A stretch of DNA of 64,000 nt, from contig JAUJMO010000001.1 of NCBI GenBank assembly GCA_030446805.1, forward strand, positions 1,427,480 through 1,491,479. The letters are read 5' to 3'. The notes under the pieces were generated by a model. That model searched no databases. It was given only the letters and a program-made list of their open reading frames with translations, and had not been told where the DNA came from. Below, in pieces: positions 43,720 through 53,253 of the stretch (positions are counted from its first letter, which is position 1; each line of letters starts with the position of its first letter). The stretch is from Caulobacteraceae bacterium. GTDB taxonomy: Bacteria; Pseudomonadota; Alphaproteobacteria; Caulobacterales; Caulobacteraceae. The translations under genes were made by a program, and so were the position numbers.

Positions 43720-46122
43720 ATGGCACGCTCTCGACCCGCCTCCCAGGCCACGGCCGGCCGGCCCGACCCGAAAAAGGAGCAGCCCGCGGGCGCTCGACTC
43801 CCCTACGCGCGCCACGTGGACGACGCCACGCTGGAGCTGCGGGACGGACGGCTGATGCAGATCCTGCACCTGCGCGGCTTCCCCTTCGAGACGGCCGACA
43901 CGGAGGAGCTCAACTATCGCAAGACGGTGCGCGAGACGATGTTGCGGGGCGTCGCCAATTCACGCTTCGCCCTTTACCATCACATCGTGCGCCGCGAGGT
44001 GGAGCCCCAGCTCGACGGCGACTATCCCGACCCGTTCAGCCGCGCGCTGGACGGGGCTTGGCGTTCCCGGCTCGGTGCGCGCAAGCTCTATGTGAACGAC
44101 CTCTTCCTGACGCTGATCCGCCGTCCTTTGCAGGGCCGTGCGGGTTTTCTGCAGGAGTTGCTCCGTTCCGCGCGCGGCGCCAGCGACCGGCAGGAGCGTG
44201 CGGCGGCCTTGGCCCGCGACCAGAGCGCCTTGAACGGCGCGCGCGATGGATTGCTGTCGGCGCTGGAGCCTTACGGCGCACGCCTGCTCACCGCCTACGA
44301 TTGTGCGCAGGGTTTGTGTTCAGAACCCTTGGAGTTCCTTTCGCTGCTGTTCAACGGCGAAACGCGGCCTGTGCGTGTCCCGGAGGCCGACCTCGGGCAC
44401 TACCTGCCCTATCGCCGCGTCAGTTTCGGCGCCGACGCCATCGAATTCGGCCGCGCCGGTCGGCTGGAACGCAGCTTCGGGGCCATCGTGTCGGTCAAGG
44501 ATTATCCGGGGACAAGCGCTCCTGGGATGCTCGACGACCTGCTGCGCCTGCCGGTGGAAATGGTGCTGACCGAGAGCTTCGGGTTCGTGGACCGCCAGAT
44601 GACGCTCGACCGCATGAATTTGGCGTTGCGCCGGATGCGGGCGGCCGACGACGAGGCGCTGAGCCTGCGTCGGGACCTGGTGACCGCCAAGGACGACGTG
44701 GCAGCGGGACGTTCGACCTTCGGCGAGCATCACCTCACTGTGATGGTCAGGGCGCCGATGCTGGAGGCGCTCAACAACGCCGCAGCGGATGTGCAGTCGG
44801 CCTTCACCGAGCTGGGCGTCATCGCGGTGCGTGAGGACGTCAATCTGGAGCCGGCGTTCTGGGCTCAGTTCCCCGGCAACTTCAAGTTCATCGCGCGGCG
44901 TGCGCTCATCTCCAGCGGCAACTTTGCAGGGTTGGCCAGCTATCACAGTTTTCCGACCGGCCAGGCGGCGAACAACCATTGGGGGCCGGCGATCACCGTG
45001 CTCGAGACCACCTCGGCGGGGCCCTACTACTTCAATTTTCACAAGGGCGACCTCGGCAACTTCACCATCATCGGCCCCTCGGGTTCTGGTAAGACGGTGG
45101 TCCTGGCCTTCCTGCTGGCCCAGGCGCAGAAGCTTTCACCGCGCACCGTCTATTTCGACAAAGATCGGGGCGCGGAGATATTCCTGCGCGCGATCGGCGG
45201 GCGTTACGACGTGCTCCGCCCGGGACAGTCGACGGGGCTCAATCCGCTGCTGCTGGCCGACGAGCCGATCAATCGGCGCTTCCTGGTGGACTGGACCACC
45301 AAACTCGTCACCTCGCGGGGCGAGCCGCTGGACGCCGAGGACCGGGCCAAGATCTCCGAAGCGGTGGACGCCAACTTCGCCCAGCCGCAGGAGTATCGTC
45401 GCCTACGCTACTTCGCCGAACTGTTCCGCGGAGGGCGACGCCCGACGGCGGGCGACATGGCCGCCCGATTGACGCCCTGGCACGGCGGCGGCGACTACGC
45501 CTGGTTGTTCGACAATGCGGATGACGCGCTCGACCTCGAGGTGCGCACGATCGGGTTCGACATGACCCAGATCCTGGACGACCCGGCGGCGCGTACCCCG
45601 GCCATGATGTATCTGTTCCACCGGGTGGAGCAGCGGTTGGACGGCGCGCCCACGGTGATCGTCATCGACGAAGGCTGGAAGGCGCTCGACGACGAGGTCT
45701 TCATCGGCCGGATCAAGGATTGGGAGAAGACCATCCGCAAGCGCAACGGCATCGTCGGATTCGGCACCCAGAGCGCGCAGGACGCCCTGTCCAGCAAGAT
45801 CTCCAGCGCCATCATCGAGCAGGCGGCGACCCAGATCTTCATGGTCAACCCCAAGGCGCAGGAAGCCGAGTACTGCGGCGGCTTCGGGCTGACCTCGCAC
45901 GAGTTCGACCTGATCCGCACTCTGCCGGACACCGCGCGCTGCTTTCTGATCAAGCACGGAAACGACAGCGTCGTGGCCCGGCTGAATCTGTCGGGGATGC
46001 CCGAGCTGCTGACCGTCCTGTCCGGGCGGGAAGGAACCGTGCGACGCCTCGACGACATCCGGAAGTCCGTGGGCGACGCGCCGGGCGACTGGCTGCCCCT
46101 GCTGCTGGACACCGCCGCCTGA
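43720..46122 (+). CDS. virB4: VirB4 ATPase
   Basis: The 800-residue ATPase has Walker A GPSGSGKT at about residues 451-458, Walker B VIVIDEG at about 645-651, and the conserved C-terminal GTQSAQDAL. It is the largest energiser of the channel and extracts pilin subunits from the membrane. N-terminal residues 30-120 match the VirB4 N-domain (RETMLRGVANSRFALYHHIV). The start is the ATG at 43720, two bases after the virB3 stop. Its stop overlaps the start of virB6 (TGATG). Confidence 0.92.
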   Translation: MARSRPASQATAGRPDPKKEQPAGARLPYARHVDDATLELRDGRLMQILHLRGFPFETADTEELNYRKTVRETMLRGVANSRFALYHHIVRREVEPQLDGDYPDPFSRALDGAWRSRLGARKLYVNDLFLTLIRRPLQGRAGFLQELLRSARGASDRQERAAALARDQSALNGARDGLLSALEPYGARLLTAYDCAQGLCSEPLEFLSLLFNGETRPVRVPEADLGHYLPYRRVSFGADAIEFGRAGRLERSFGAIVSVKDYPGTSAPGMLDDLLRLPVEMVLTESFGFVDRQMTLDRMNLALRRMRAADDEALSLRRDLVTAKDDVAAGRSTFGEHHLTVMVRAPMLEALNNAAADVQSAFTELGVIAVREDVNLEPAFWAQFPGNFKFIARRALISSGNFAGLASYHSFPTGQAANNHWGPAITVLETTSAGPYYFNFHKGDLGNFTIIGPSGSGKTVVLAFLLAQAQKLSPRTVYFDKDRGAEIFLRAIGGRYDVLRPGQSTGLNPLLLADEPINRRFLVDWTTKLVTSRGEPLDAEDRAKISEAVDANFAQPQEYRRLRYFAELFRGGRRPTAGDMAARLTPWHGGGDYAWLFDNADDALDLEVRTIGFDMTQILDDPAARTPAMMYLFHRVEQRLDGAPTVIVIDEGWKALDDEVFIGRIKDWEKTIRKRNGIVGFGTQSAQDALSSKISSAIIEQAATQIFMVNPKAQEAEYCGGFGLTSHEFDLIRTLPDTARCFLIKHGNDSVVARLNLSGMPELLTVLSGREGTVRRLDDIRKSVGDAPGDWLPLLLDTAA

Positions 46123-47372
46123 TGGCGGGAGCTTGCCCCGTTCCTGCCCCCGAAGACCCGCTGGTTCGCGGGATGCTGACCGTGGTCGACTGCAATGTGC
46201 AGCAACTGGTCCGAAGCGGCTACGCCAGTCTGTTCGAACCCTCGGGCGCCTTTTCGGCCGTGCTGACCAGCCTCCTGACCATCTTCGTGGCGATCTTCGG
46301 CTACCGGCTGCTGCTGGGGCGGGCTCAGCTGCGGATCAGCGACCTGGCCTTGACGATGATCAAGCTGGGCGCGGTGCTGGCGCTCGCGACGCGGTGGGAC
46401 CTCTACCAGGGGCTGGTCTACAACGCGCTCTTCCAGGGTCCGGCTCAGCTGGCCAGCGGCATGCTCGGGGCGGTGCAGCCGGAAGGCTCTGCGTTTCGCG
46501 GCGACGTCTTCGACGGACTGCAGCGCGCCTTCGATCACCTGACCTTCTTCGCGGGGGAGTACGCCAAGCAGGTGCCGACCACCGCTGCTCCGTCGCCCCT
46601 GCTTGGCGGCGTCGGCTTCGGCGCCATGGCCTTGACGCTGGCCGCGACGACCTTGCTGCTGGCCAGTCTTGGCGTGCTGCTCGCCGCCAAGGTGGTCCTG
46701 GCGCTGCTCCTGGCGATAGGCCCGATCTTCATCGTCCTCCTCCTTTTCGACGCCACGCGCGGGGTCTTCGAGGGTTGGCTCCGCGCCAGCTTGGCCTTCG
46801 CCTTTGCGCCCCTCGCCGTCACCCTGCTGCTGGGGGTGGCCTTGACCATGCTCGAGCCGGTGCTGCTGCAGATGAACGAGCTGCGGGCGCAGAACCTTTA
46901 CCCGCTCGGGCCCGTCTACAGCGTCCTCCTCCTCGCCCTGGTGTTCGCGGGCGTGTCCGCCGGATTGATCGTGGCCGGCGGGATGATCGCCACGGGTTTC
47001 AAGCTCCCGCAACGCCGGGATGCGACGGGGGTCGAGGAATCGGGCGCCGGCGTGGCGGACGCCGCCGCGCCGGCTCAACAAACGCGGGCGGCCCGGGTGG
47101 CCGCCGCCGCCGCATCGGCAGACCGGCGTGAGGCCTTCGCCCAGACCCCGCGCGGTCTCGTTGAAGGCTCGCGCGGGAGCACGAGCCTCGCTCAGGCCTT
47201 CTCCAACGAGGGCGGAGCCGGGGCAGGCTCGGATCGGCGTACCACGATCGTAACCGCCGGCGATCGCGGAGCCTCTGCTTCCGTCGCCCCCCCAGAGTCG
47301 CGGTTAGGCCAGAGCCCCCGGCGCAAGGCCCAGCCCCGCCCGGTGCGGGACGGCGTCAGGAGCGCTTCATGA
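46122..47372 (+). CDS. virB6: VirB6-like polytopic membrane protein
   Basis: The 416-residue protein has six or more transmembrane helices (AVLTSLLTIFVAIFGYRLLL, GFGAMALTLAATTLLLASLGVL, VLALLLAIGPIFIVLLLFD, LAFAFAPLAVTLLLGVAL, YSVLLLALVFAGVSAGLIVAGG) and a TrbL/VirB6-type central loop. The C-terminal 90 residues are a polar, Ala/Gln/Arg-rich tail. It begins directly after virB4 and overlaps virB8 by four bases. It is shorter than the extended VirB6 of pathogen systems. Confidence 0.8.
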   Translation: MAGACPVPAPEDPLVRGMLTVVDCNVQQLVRSGYASLFEPSGAFSAVLTSLLTIFVAIFGYRLLLGRAQLRISDLALTMIKLGAVLALATRWDLYQGLVYNALFQGPAQLASGMLGAVQPEGSAFRGDVFDGLQRAFDHLTFFAGEYAKQVPTTAAPSPLLGGVGFGAMALTLAATTLLLASLGVLLAAKVVLALLLAIGPIFIVLLLFDATRGVFEGWLRASLAFAFAPLAVTLLLGVALTMLEPVLLQMNELRAQNLYPLGPVYSVLLLALVFAGVSAGLIVAGGMIATGFKLPQRRDATGVEESGAGVADAAAPAQQTRAARVAAAAASADRREAFAQTPRGLVEGSRGSTSLAQAFSNEGGAGAGSDRRTTIVTAGDRGASASVAPPESRLGQSPRRKAQPRPVRDGVRSAS

Positions 47373-48133
47373 TCGGCGATGCGGCACAGACGCGCGACCG
47401 CAAGGCCGTCTACGAACAAGGAGCCACCTGGGCGGACGACGTGCACGGCTCGCTTCGAGCCTCCCGCCGGGTCGCCTGGGTGGTTGCGGCCGCCGCGGTC
47501 ACCGTGGCGGTTCTCGAGGCCCTGGCCTTGGCCTTCCTCGCCCCCCTGAAGACGGTGGTGCCCTACACCATCACCGTGGATCGCCAGAGCGGCTATGTGG
47601 AGACGGTGCGCGGATTGGAGCCCGGCGGGGTTCTGACCGAGGACGCGGCCCTGACCCAGTCGTTCCTGGTCCAGTACGTCATCGCGCGAGAGAGCTTCGA
47701 CGCCACCGACCTCCGTGAGAACTATCAGAAGGTCCTGCTCTGGTCGTCCGGTGTGGCGGAAAGCACCTATCAGCGCGACATGCAGCGCTCCAATCCCTCA
47801 AGCCCCCTCAACATCTATCCCGCCTCGGCCGTGGTGGCGGTGACGGTCAAGAGCGTGTCCCTCCTGACGCCCACCACCGCGCTGGTCCGTTTCGACACCA
47901 CGCGGCGGGACGCCGGCGCGGCCACCGGGCAGGAGCAGGGTTGGACCGCCGTGATCGCGTTCCGATACACGGGGGCGCCGATGAGCAACGGCGACCGCTT
48001 CATCAATCCCCTGGGGTTCCAGGTCACAAGCTACCGTCGCGACGCGGACACGCCTGCAGCGGCGGTGGCCCCGCCGCAGCCGCCCGTTCCCACCCTGCAG
48101 CCGCAGCCCGCGCCCGGGAGGATCGTCCCATGA
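47369..48133 (+). CDS. virB8: VirB8 inner-membrane scaffold
   Basis: The 254-residue protein has one N-terminal transmembrane helix (residues about 32-55, VAWVVAAAAVTVAVLEALAL) followed by an NTF2-like periplasmic domain with TVDRQSGYVETVRGL, ALTQSFLVQYVIARESFDATD and the C-terminal strand GFQVTSYRRD. A Pro/Gln-rich tail of about 30 residues ends the protein. Its ATG overlaps virB6 and its stop overlaps virB9. Confidence 0.9.
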   Translation: MIGDAAQTRDRKAVYEQGATWADDVHGSLRASRRVAWVVAAAAVTVAVLEALALAFLAPLKTVVPYTITVDRQSGYVETVRGLEPGGVLTEDAALTQSFLVQYVIARESFDATDLRENYQKVLLWSSGVAESTYQRDMQRSNPSSPLNIYPASAVVAVTVKSVSLLTPTTALVRFDTTRRDAGAATGQEQGWTAVIAFRYTGAPMSNGDRFINPLGFQVTSYRRDADTPAAAVAPPQPPVPTLQPQPAPGRIVP

Positions 48134-48930
48134 GCCGGAAAGCGCCCATCGCCGCAGCGGCCGTGCTGCTCCTCATCGCCACCCCTGCGGCGAGCGGTCA
48201 GCTGCCTCGGCCCGGCTCGACCGATCCCCGCATCCAGACGGTGGCCTACGACCCTGCGGAGGTGGTCACGCTTCGCGGCGCCTACGGCTATCAGATGATG
48301 CTCGAGTTCGGTCCCGACGAGCGCATCGAGAACGTCTCCATAGGCGACGCCTTGGCCTGGCAGGTCACCCCCAACAAGCGAGCGAATCTGCTGTTCCTTA
48401 AGCCCATCGCCAACAACGCCTCCACCAATATGACGGTGGTCACCGACCGCCGCCGCTACGCCTTCGAGCTAACGGCCGGGCGGCCTTCGGCCTCCCGCTC
48501 CGGCGAGATTCCCTATGTTGTGCGCTTCACCTACCCACCGGAGGAAGCGCCGGTCTTGGCGGAGACGGTCGAGCTCGCAGCTCCCGAACGGCGAAACACC
48601 GCCTACAGCTACACCGGTTCCCGGGCCGCCCTGCCCTCCCTCGTGTTCGACGACGGAGCCTTCACCTATTTCGAGTGGCCCGACGGCGCCTCGACCCCGG
48701 CCTTGTTCCTCTTGGCCGCCGACGGCGCGGAGAGCCTCGTCAACTACGGCGTCCGGGACGGCTACCTGGTGGTCGAGCAGGTTGCGCCTCGATTCATCCT
48801 GCGCAACGGAAAAGAGGTCACCACCTTGATCAACGACGGCTGGCGCGAGCCCGCGCTCGGCACGGAAGCGCCGCGTCCGGCCGACGCCAAGACCGCCCGC
48901 GAAGCCGTCCGGGCGGGAGCCCTCCGGTGA
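48130..48930 (+). CDS. virB9: VirB9 outer-membrane-complex protein
   Basis: The 266-residue protein has a signal peptide (APIAAAAVLLLIATPAASGQ), the N-terminal VirB9/TraO domain (ITQTVAYDP-like QTVAYDPAEVVTLRGAYGYQ) and the C-terminal domain YTGSRAALPSLVFDDGAFTYFEWPDG and PRFILRNGKEVTTLIND. It forms the outer-membrane core with VirB7 and VirB10. No separate VirB7 lipoprotein gene was found in the operon. Confidence 0.9.
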   Translation: MSRKAPIAAAAVLLLIATPAASGQLPRPGSTDPRIQTVAYDPAEVVTLRGAYGYQMMLEFGPDERIENVSIGDALAWQVTPNKRANLLFLKPIANNASTNMTVVTDRRRYAFELTAGRPSASRSGEIPYVVRFTYPPEEAPVLAETVELAAPERRNTAYSYTGSRAALPSLVFDDGAFTYFEWPDGASTPALFLLAADGAESLVNYGVRDGYLVVEQVAPRFILRNGKEVTTLINDGWREPALGTEAPRPADAKTAREAVRAGALR

Positions 48931-50159
48931 GACCTCCCCCCGCCTCAGCTCTCCCGGACGGCGACCCCCGCCTGGCAGGCTCGCTGGAGGAGCCGAGCCT
49001 TGCTGTCGAGGAACTACGCCCGGAGGTCGCCGGGCGTCCCTCCAACGCCGCCTTGTGGATCGCCCTTGGCGGGGCCGCTTTGCTCGCCCTTGTCACCCTT
49101 CTCGTTCTGAACGCCCGCCGGGTCGAGAACGCCGCCCGACCGTCGCCGGGCGACGCGGTCAGCGTGGCGAGCGCTGCGGCAGGCCCCTCCACCACGAACG
49201 TCCCGCCGGATGTGCTGGCCGCCGAGGCCGCGGCGCGGTCCCCCGTATTCGCCCAACCGGGAACGCCGCCCGCCCCCGTCGGCATTCCTCAAGCCCTGCC
49301 CCCGCCGCCCCCGCCGCCCCCGCCCACGGGATACGTCCCGCCCTACACTCCCGCGCCTCAGCAGGTGTTCGCCGCCGCTGCGCCGGGCGCCCCGCCCCCG
49401 CCGCCGGCCGACCCGGCCTCGCGCCGGCGCTCGCCGACCCTGGTGGTCGATCTGGGCCCGGGCGCCCCGGGGACGCCCGCGGCCGCAGCGGCCGGATCCG
49501 CCGCCCAGGCCGCCTTGGCCGCTCAAGGTCCGCGGCGAGACCTGAACGCCGACGAACAGTTCGCGGAGCGCATCGGCGGAGCGGATGAGCCCCAGCAGGT
49601 CCGAGCCACCATGCTCCGGGAGAAGACGCTGACGGTGCCGCAAGGGGCGACGATCAACGCGGTGCTGGAGACGGCCTTGAATTCCGACCTGCCCGGGTTT
49701 GCGCGTGCGGTGGTCAGCCGGGACGTTCGCGGCTTTGACGGGAAGACGGTGCTCATTCCCCGCGGCAGCCGCGTCGTCGGCCAGTACCGCAGCGGGGTCG
49801 CCGTCGGGCAGTCTCGGGCCTTCGTCATCTGGTCGCGCCTGCTTCGCCCGGACGGAGCCTCCGTCCAGATCGCCTCCTCGGCCACCGATCCGCTTGGCCG
49901 TGCGGGGCTGGCGGGCGAGGTCGACCGCCATTTCTTCCAACGGTTCGGCGGGTCGGCGCTCTTGTCCGTGATCAACGGCGCGGTCGGGGCCCTGACGCAA
50001 CGCCCCAGCACCCAGATCACCATCGGCTCCGGCCAGGACGCCTCGGCGATCGCCTCCTCGGTCGGTCCCGCCAATATCTCGCCCACCATCAAGGTGGCGC
50101 AGGGCACGCCCATTCGGATCTTCGTCGCCCGGGATCTCGACTTCTCCACGGTGCAGTAG
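48927..50159 (+). CDS. virB10: VirB10 core-complex protein
   Basis: The product has 410 residues from a GTG at 48927, which overlaps the virB9 stop. It has one transmembrane helix (about residues 35-55, AALWIALGGAALLALVTLLV), a Pro-rich linker ([20 protein letters not shown], about 118-140) and a TrbI/VirB10 C-terminal domain with VPQGATINAVLETALNSDLPG, LIPRGSRVVGQYRSGVAVGQ and PIRIFVARDLDF. It spans both membranes and transmits ATP-driven signals to the channel. Confidence 0.92.
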   Translation: MRPPPASALPDGDPRLAGSLEEPSLAVEELRPEVAGRPSNAALWIALGGAALLALVTLLVLNARRVENAARPSPGDAVSVASAAAGPSTTNVPPDVLAAEAAARSPVFAQPGTPPAPVGIPQALPPPPPPPPPTGYVPPYTPAPQQVFAAAAPGAPPPPPADPASRRRSPTLVVDLGPGAPGTPAAAAAGSAAQAALAAQGPRRDLNADEQFAERIGGADEPQQVRATMLREKTLTVPQGATINAVLETALNSDLPGFARAVVSRDVRGFDGKTVLIPRGSRVVGQYRSGVAVGQSRAFVIWSRLLRPDGASVQIASSATDPLGRAGLAGEVDRHFFQRFGGSALLSVINGAVGALTQRPSTQITIGSGQDASAIASSVGPANISPTIKVAQGTPIRIFVARDLDFSTVQ

Positions 50160-50160
50160 C

Positions 50161-51168
50161 TTGAACCTTCACTCGACCGACCGCGGGGTCTACCTCGAGG
50201 CCTATCTGCGCCCCCTCGCCGCCTGGCTCGAGCGGGACGACGTCACCGACATCATGATCAACGCCCCGGGCGAGGTCTGGGTGGAGACGATCGGCGGAGG
50301 CGCCGAGAGGTTCGACGCGCCCGAGCTGAACGAGAAGACCTTAGGCCGGCTCGCCGGCCAGATCGCGGCGGCGACGCATCAGGGGATCAGCCGCGAGCAC
50401 CCGCTCCTGGCGGCCACCTTGCCGGACGGCGGGCGCGTGCAGATCGTCTCTCCCCCGGCGACCCGGGGCCCCATGGCCATAGCCATCCGGCGTCACGTGG
50501 TGGCCGACCTAGGCCTTGACGACTACGCCGCCGCTTCCGCCTTCGACGGCGCCCGCAGCGTGCGGCTCGACGGGCCTTCCGATGACGATCGCGACCTGCA
50601 GGAACGGCTGGACGCCGGGGACGTGGCGGGGTTCCTCCGCACGGCCGTGCAGCTTCGGAAGAACATCATAGTCTCGGGCGGCACCTCGACGGGGAAGACC
50701 ACCTTCCTGAACGCCCTCGTCAAGGAGGTTCCCCGGTCCGAGCGGCTGATCGTCATTGAGGACACCCCGGAGGTGCGGCTGCACCACCCCAACGCCGTGG
50801 GCCTGATCGCGGTGCGTGGCGGCCTGGGCGAGGCCCGGGTCAGCACGGAGGATCTCCTGCAGGCCTCGCTGCGGATGCGGCCCGACCGCATCATCCTGGG
50901 TGAGCTGCGCGGCGCGGAGGCCTACAGCTTCCTGCGCGCCGTGAACTCCGGCCACCCCGGCTCGATCACCACCGTGCACGCGGACAGCCCGCGCGCCGCG
51001 GTGGAGCAGATCGCGCTCATGGTGCTGCAGGGCGGCGCCAATCTCGGTCGCGCCGAGATCATCGACTATGTCGGAGGGGTGGTGGACGTCGCCGTTCAGC
51101 TCTCACGGCGCGACGGTCGTCGGCTGGTGAGCGAAGTCGCCTTCAAACCGGCGAGACGCGGACAGTAA
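50161..51168 (+). CDS. virB11: VirB11 hexameric ATPase
   Basis: The product has 335 residues from TTG 50161, one base after virB10. It has an N-terminal domain (DDVTDIMINAPGEVWVE), Walker A GGTSTGKT (about 173-180), the Asp box RLIVIEDTPEV, Walker B RPDRIILGELRGAEAYSFL and the His box GHPGSITTVHAD. It drives pilus assembly and substrate transfer. It is the last gene; a perfect hairpin lies after its TAA. No virD4 or relaxase gene follows. Confidence 0.92.
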   Translation: MNLHSTDRGVYLEAYLRPLAAWLERDDVTDIMINAPGEVWVETIGGGAERFDAPELNEKTLGRLAGQIAAATHQGISREHPLLAATLPDGGRVQIVSPPATRGPMAIAIRRHVVADLGLDDYAAASAFDGARSVRLDGPSDDDRDLQERLDAGDVAGFLRTAVQLRKNIIVSGGTSTGKTTFLNALVKEVPRSERLIVIEDTPEVRLHHPNAVGLIAVRGGLGEARVSTEDLLQASLRMRPDRIILGELRGAEAYSFLRAVNSGHPGSITTVHADSPRAAVEQIALMVLQGGANLGRAEIIDYVGGVVDVAVQLSRRDGRRLVSEVAFKPARRGQ

Positions 51169-51169
51169 A

Positions 51170-51199
51170 AAGCGGCGGCGCTTCCGGGCGCCGCCGCTT
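51170..51199. terminator. Bidirectional terminator between virB11 and the small lipoprotein gene
   Basis: AAGCGGCGGCGC (51170-51181) pairs perfectly with GCGCCGCCGCTT (51188-51199) around a TTCCGG loop. Read leftward it is followed by TTTTT; read rightward it has the stem only. Confidence 0.75.
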
Positions 51200-51221
51200 C
51201 TGGTTCCGACTAGGTCCGAGA

Positions 51222-51485
51222 TCAGGACTCGGGAATGGGCACCGGATCGGTCGTGAAGCTGACCGGCACCAAATCGCCCTCCGCCGGATCCCTCGGGTCG
51301 GTGTTGTTCGAGGCTCGGAAGGCCGCTCCGAAGCCCACGCCGAACTGGTCCTCGAGCCGCGTGGCGGCGGGCGGCGGCGGCGGCGGCGTGACCTCCACCG
51401 ACTTGTTGTTCCTGCCGCCGTCGCAGGCCGCCAGTCCCGCTCCCAGAAGAGCGAGCACAGCGGCGGCGCGTAGAATGCGCGTCAT
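51222..51485 (-). CDS. Small lipoprotein
   Basis: The 87-residue product has a lipobox LAAC (Cys about residue 21), a PPPPPP linker and a short C-terminal region (DQFGVGFGAAFRASNNTDPRDPAEGDLVPVSFTTDP). GGAGG lies 7 bases upstream of ATG 51485. It is 11 bases downstream of the DUF4331 gene and is probably co-transcribed with it. Because a VirB7-like lipoprotein is missing from the virB operon, it was considered for that role, but it is on the other strand and has no VirB7 motif. Confidence 0.65.
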   Translation of the reverse strand: MTRILRAAAVLALLGAGLAACDGGRNNKSVEVTPPPPPPAATRLEDQFGVGFGAAFRASNNTDPRDPAEGDLVPVSFTTDPVPIPES

Positions 51486-51496
51486 GATTAAACCTC

Positions 51497-53074
51497 CTAC
51501 GGCCGGTCTTGCGGACGCGGCGAACCGCGCAGCGGGGTGTTGAGGTAGGGGAATCCCGTCCCCAGCGTGGTGGCGCCGGTGGGCGCGCCGTCGGTGTAGT
51601 TGACCGTGCCCGTGGGCGCCTGGGCGGGCGTGCACAGGCCGAGCTGGGTCGGGGTCCCGTTGATCGGCACCGGGTGACACAGCCGTCCCATGGCGACGCG
51701 AAGCACGACGTCGACGACATCGTCGCCCGGGCGGCGCCCGTTCGGGAAGCCCGCCAGATCGTCGCCGATCACGCCCAAGGGGCTTTGGCGGTCGCGTGGG
51801 GTCGGAGCCACCGCGGTGTTCAGACGCAGCATCTCGGACGGGGTCACTGTCGACTGCTGGTTCAGGGTCCGGATGCCGGTCAGGAAGGTGGCGACCAGGT
51901 CGGCGCGCGGGAAGTTGGTGGGCGCCAATGTCGCGAAGTTGGTTCCAAGCGTGGCGTTCACCGGAGCCCGGAACAGGCTGTCCAGGATGACGGGGAAGGT
52001 CGGATTGGTGACGTAATCCGCCAAGGCCGCGTCGCCCGGAGGCTCCGCCGCGTTGAACAGGTCCTTTTGCGGCAGGCCGATCACCAGTTCGTTGACCAGC
52101 GGCATGCCGAGGCGGGACATCTGGACGAAGGCGCCGCCGTGGCGCGCGGGCGTCTCGTAGGTGGGGTTCGGACGGGCCAGCTTGGCCTGCGGGAGGCTGG
52201 AGGTCATCCAGCCTCCGATCACGCCGTTGTTGCCCGTGCCGGTCAGGCAGGCGATCGGCACCTCCAGCGCCAGGGAGGTGATGTTGTACCGGTCGATCAG
52301 CTCGTGGTTGTCCGGGCTTTGCGTGATGCCGCCGGGAAAGCCGCCGGCCCCGCCCTGGATCGGCACGAAATTAACCAGGTCGAACGCCGGCCCGAGGTTC
52401 ACCGCGAACGCTTCTTCGCGCTGACCCACGAACACCCGACCCGGCGTCGCGCAACCCGGGATGGTGATGGGCGACATGAACTGGTTGGCGTAGGCCTCGT
52501 AGTTCGGGAGCGTCTTGTTGCCGGCGTTGTCGAACGGCTTGCGGAAGAACTGGCTGCCGTCGGCGGCGTTCACGATCGGCGCGCGCGTGCCGGTGCGGCG
52601 GTCGCCGGTCACCAGCGTCAGGGTATAGCTTTCGCGCTCGCCGAGGTTGGGATCGTCCACACGCGTGATCGGGCCGAGTTGGCGCAGCGGCACCGGCAGA
52701 ACCTTGCCGCCCGCGTTCACCGTCAGGCCGGTGCCGTTCACCAGCTGGTTGATGAACTTGAACTGGAAGGTCAGGTCCTCGACGGCGTTGCCGTTGTTGT
52801 CGATGTGGATCTCATAGATCGCGTCCGGATCCATGGTGTAATAGTTCGGTCCGGCGCCCGGCTCCTGGAGCGGCTGGAAGTTGGCGATCAGGGTCACGAA
52901 CCCTTCGCGTCCGGGCGCGTAGGACCGGAACATGTAGAAGTCGGTCGCGTCGACCTTGGGCATTTCGGTGATATGGGGCGCCTCGCGGTGGCTGGAGGCC
53001 ATGCTGGTCCCTCCCCCCAAAGCCAGCAGCGCCGTGGCCGCCGTCGCCAGCCCCAATTGAAACCGCGTCCCCAT
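51497..53074 (-). CDS. DUF4331 family secreted protein
   Basis: The product has 525 residues with a signal peptide (GLATAATALLALGGGTSMASS) and the DUF4331 start SSHREAPHITEMPKVDATDFY. Further motifs are MFRSYAPGREGFVTLIANFQP, DPDAIYEIHIDNNGNAVEDL and NHELIDRYNITSLALEVP. It probably folds as a beta-sandwich exported protein. From memory DUF4331 proteins are often near TonB or ECF sigma systems; no reaction is known. GGAGATG precedes ATG 53074. It lies upstream of the lipoprotein. Confidence 0.85.
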   Translation of the reverse strand: MGTRFQLGLATAATALLALGGGTSMASSHREAPHITEMPKVDATDFYMFRSYAPGREGFVTLIANFQPLQEPGAGPNYYTMDPDAIYEIHIDNNGNAVEDLTFQFKFINQLVNGTGLTVNAGGKVLPVPLRQLGPITRVDDPNLGERESYTLTLVTGDRRTGTRAPIVNAADGSQFFRKPFDNAGNKTLPNYEAYANQFMSPITIPGCATPGRVFVGQREEAFAVNLGPAFDLVNFVPIQGGAGGFPGGITQSPDNHELIDRYNITSLALEVPIACLTGTGNNGVIGGWMTSSLPQAKLARPNPTYETPARHGGAFVQMSRLGMPLVNELVIGLPQKDLFNAAEPPGDAALADYVTNPTFPVILDSLFRAPVNATLGTNFATLAPTNFPRADLVATFLTGIRTLNQQSTVTPSEMLRLNTAVAPTPRDRQSPLGVIGDDLAGFPNGRRPGDDVVDVVLRVAMGRLCHPVPINGTPTQLGLCTPAQAPTGTVNYTDGAPTGATTLGTGFPYLNTPLRGSPRPQDRP

Positions 53075-53253
53075 AGTGCATCTCCAGCCGAGCGCCACGG
53101 ATCGGCGCTTGAGGACTATTACCCAGCTGATCTGACAACGCCAGCGGGCGGAGGGCTTCGTCCGCCCCGGCGCGGGCGGCGGAACGGCCGCCGCTCGCTC
53201 CTATCTCCATGCCCTGCCCCGATTTTGCCCGATTTTCCCTACCCTGTGGCGGA

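Noticed and set aside
51222..51485. Small lipoprotein as the missing VirB7
   Set aside because: It is on the opposite strand, beyond a terminator, coupled to DUF4331 and lacks VirB7 sequence features.
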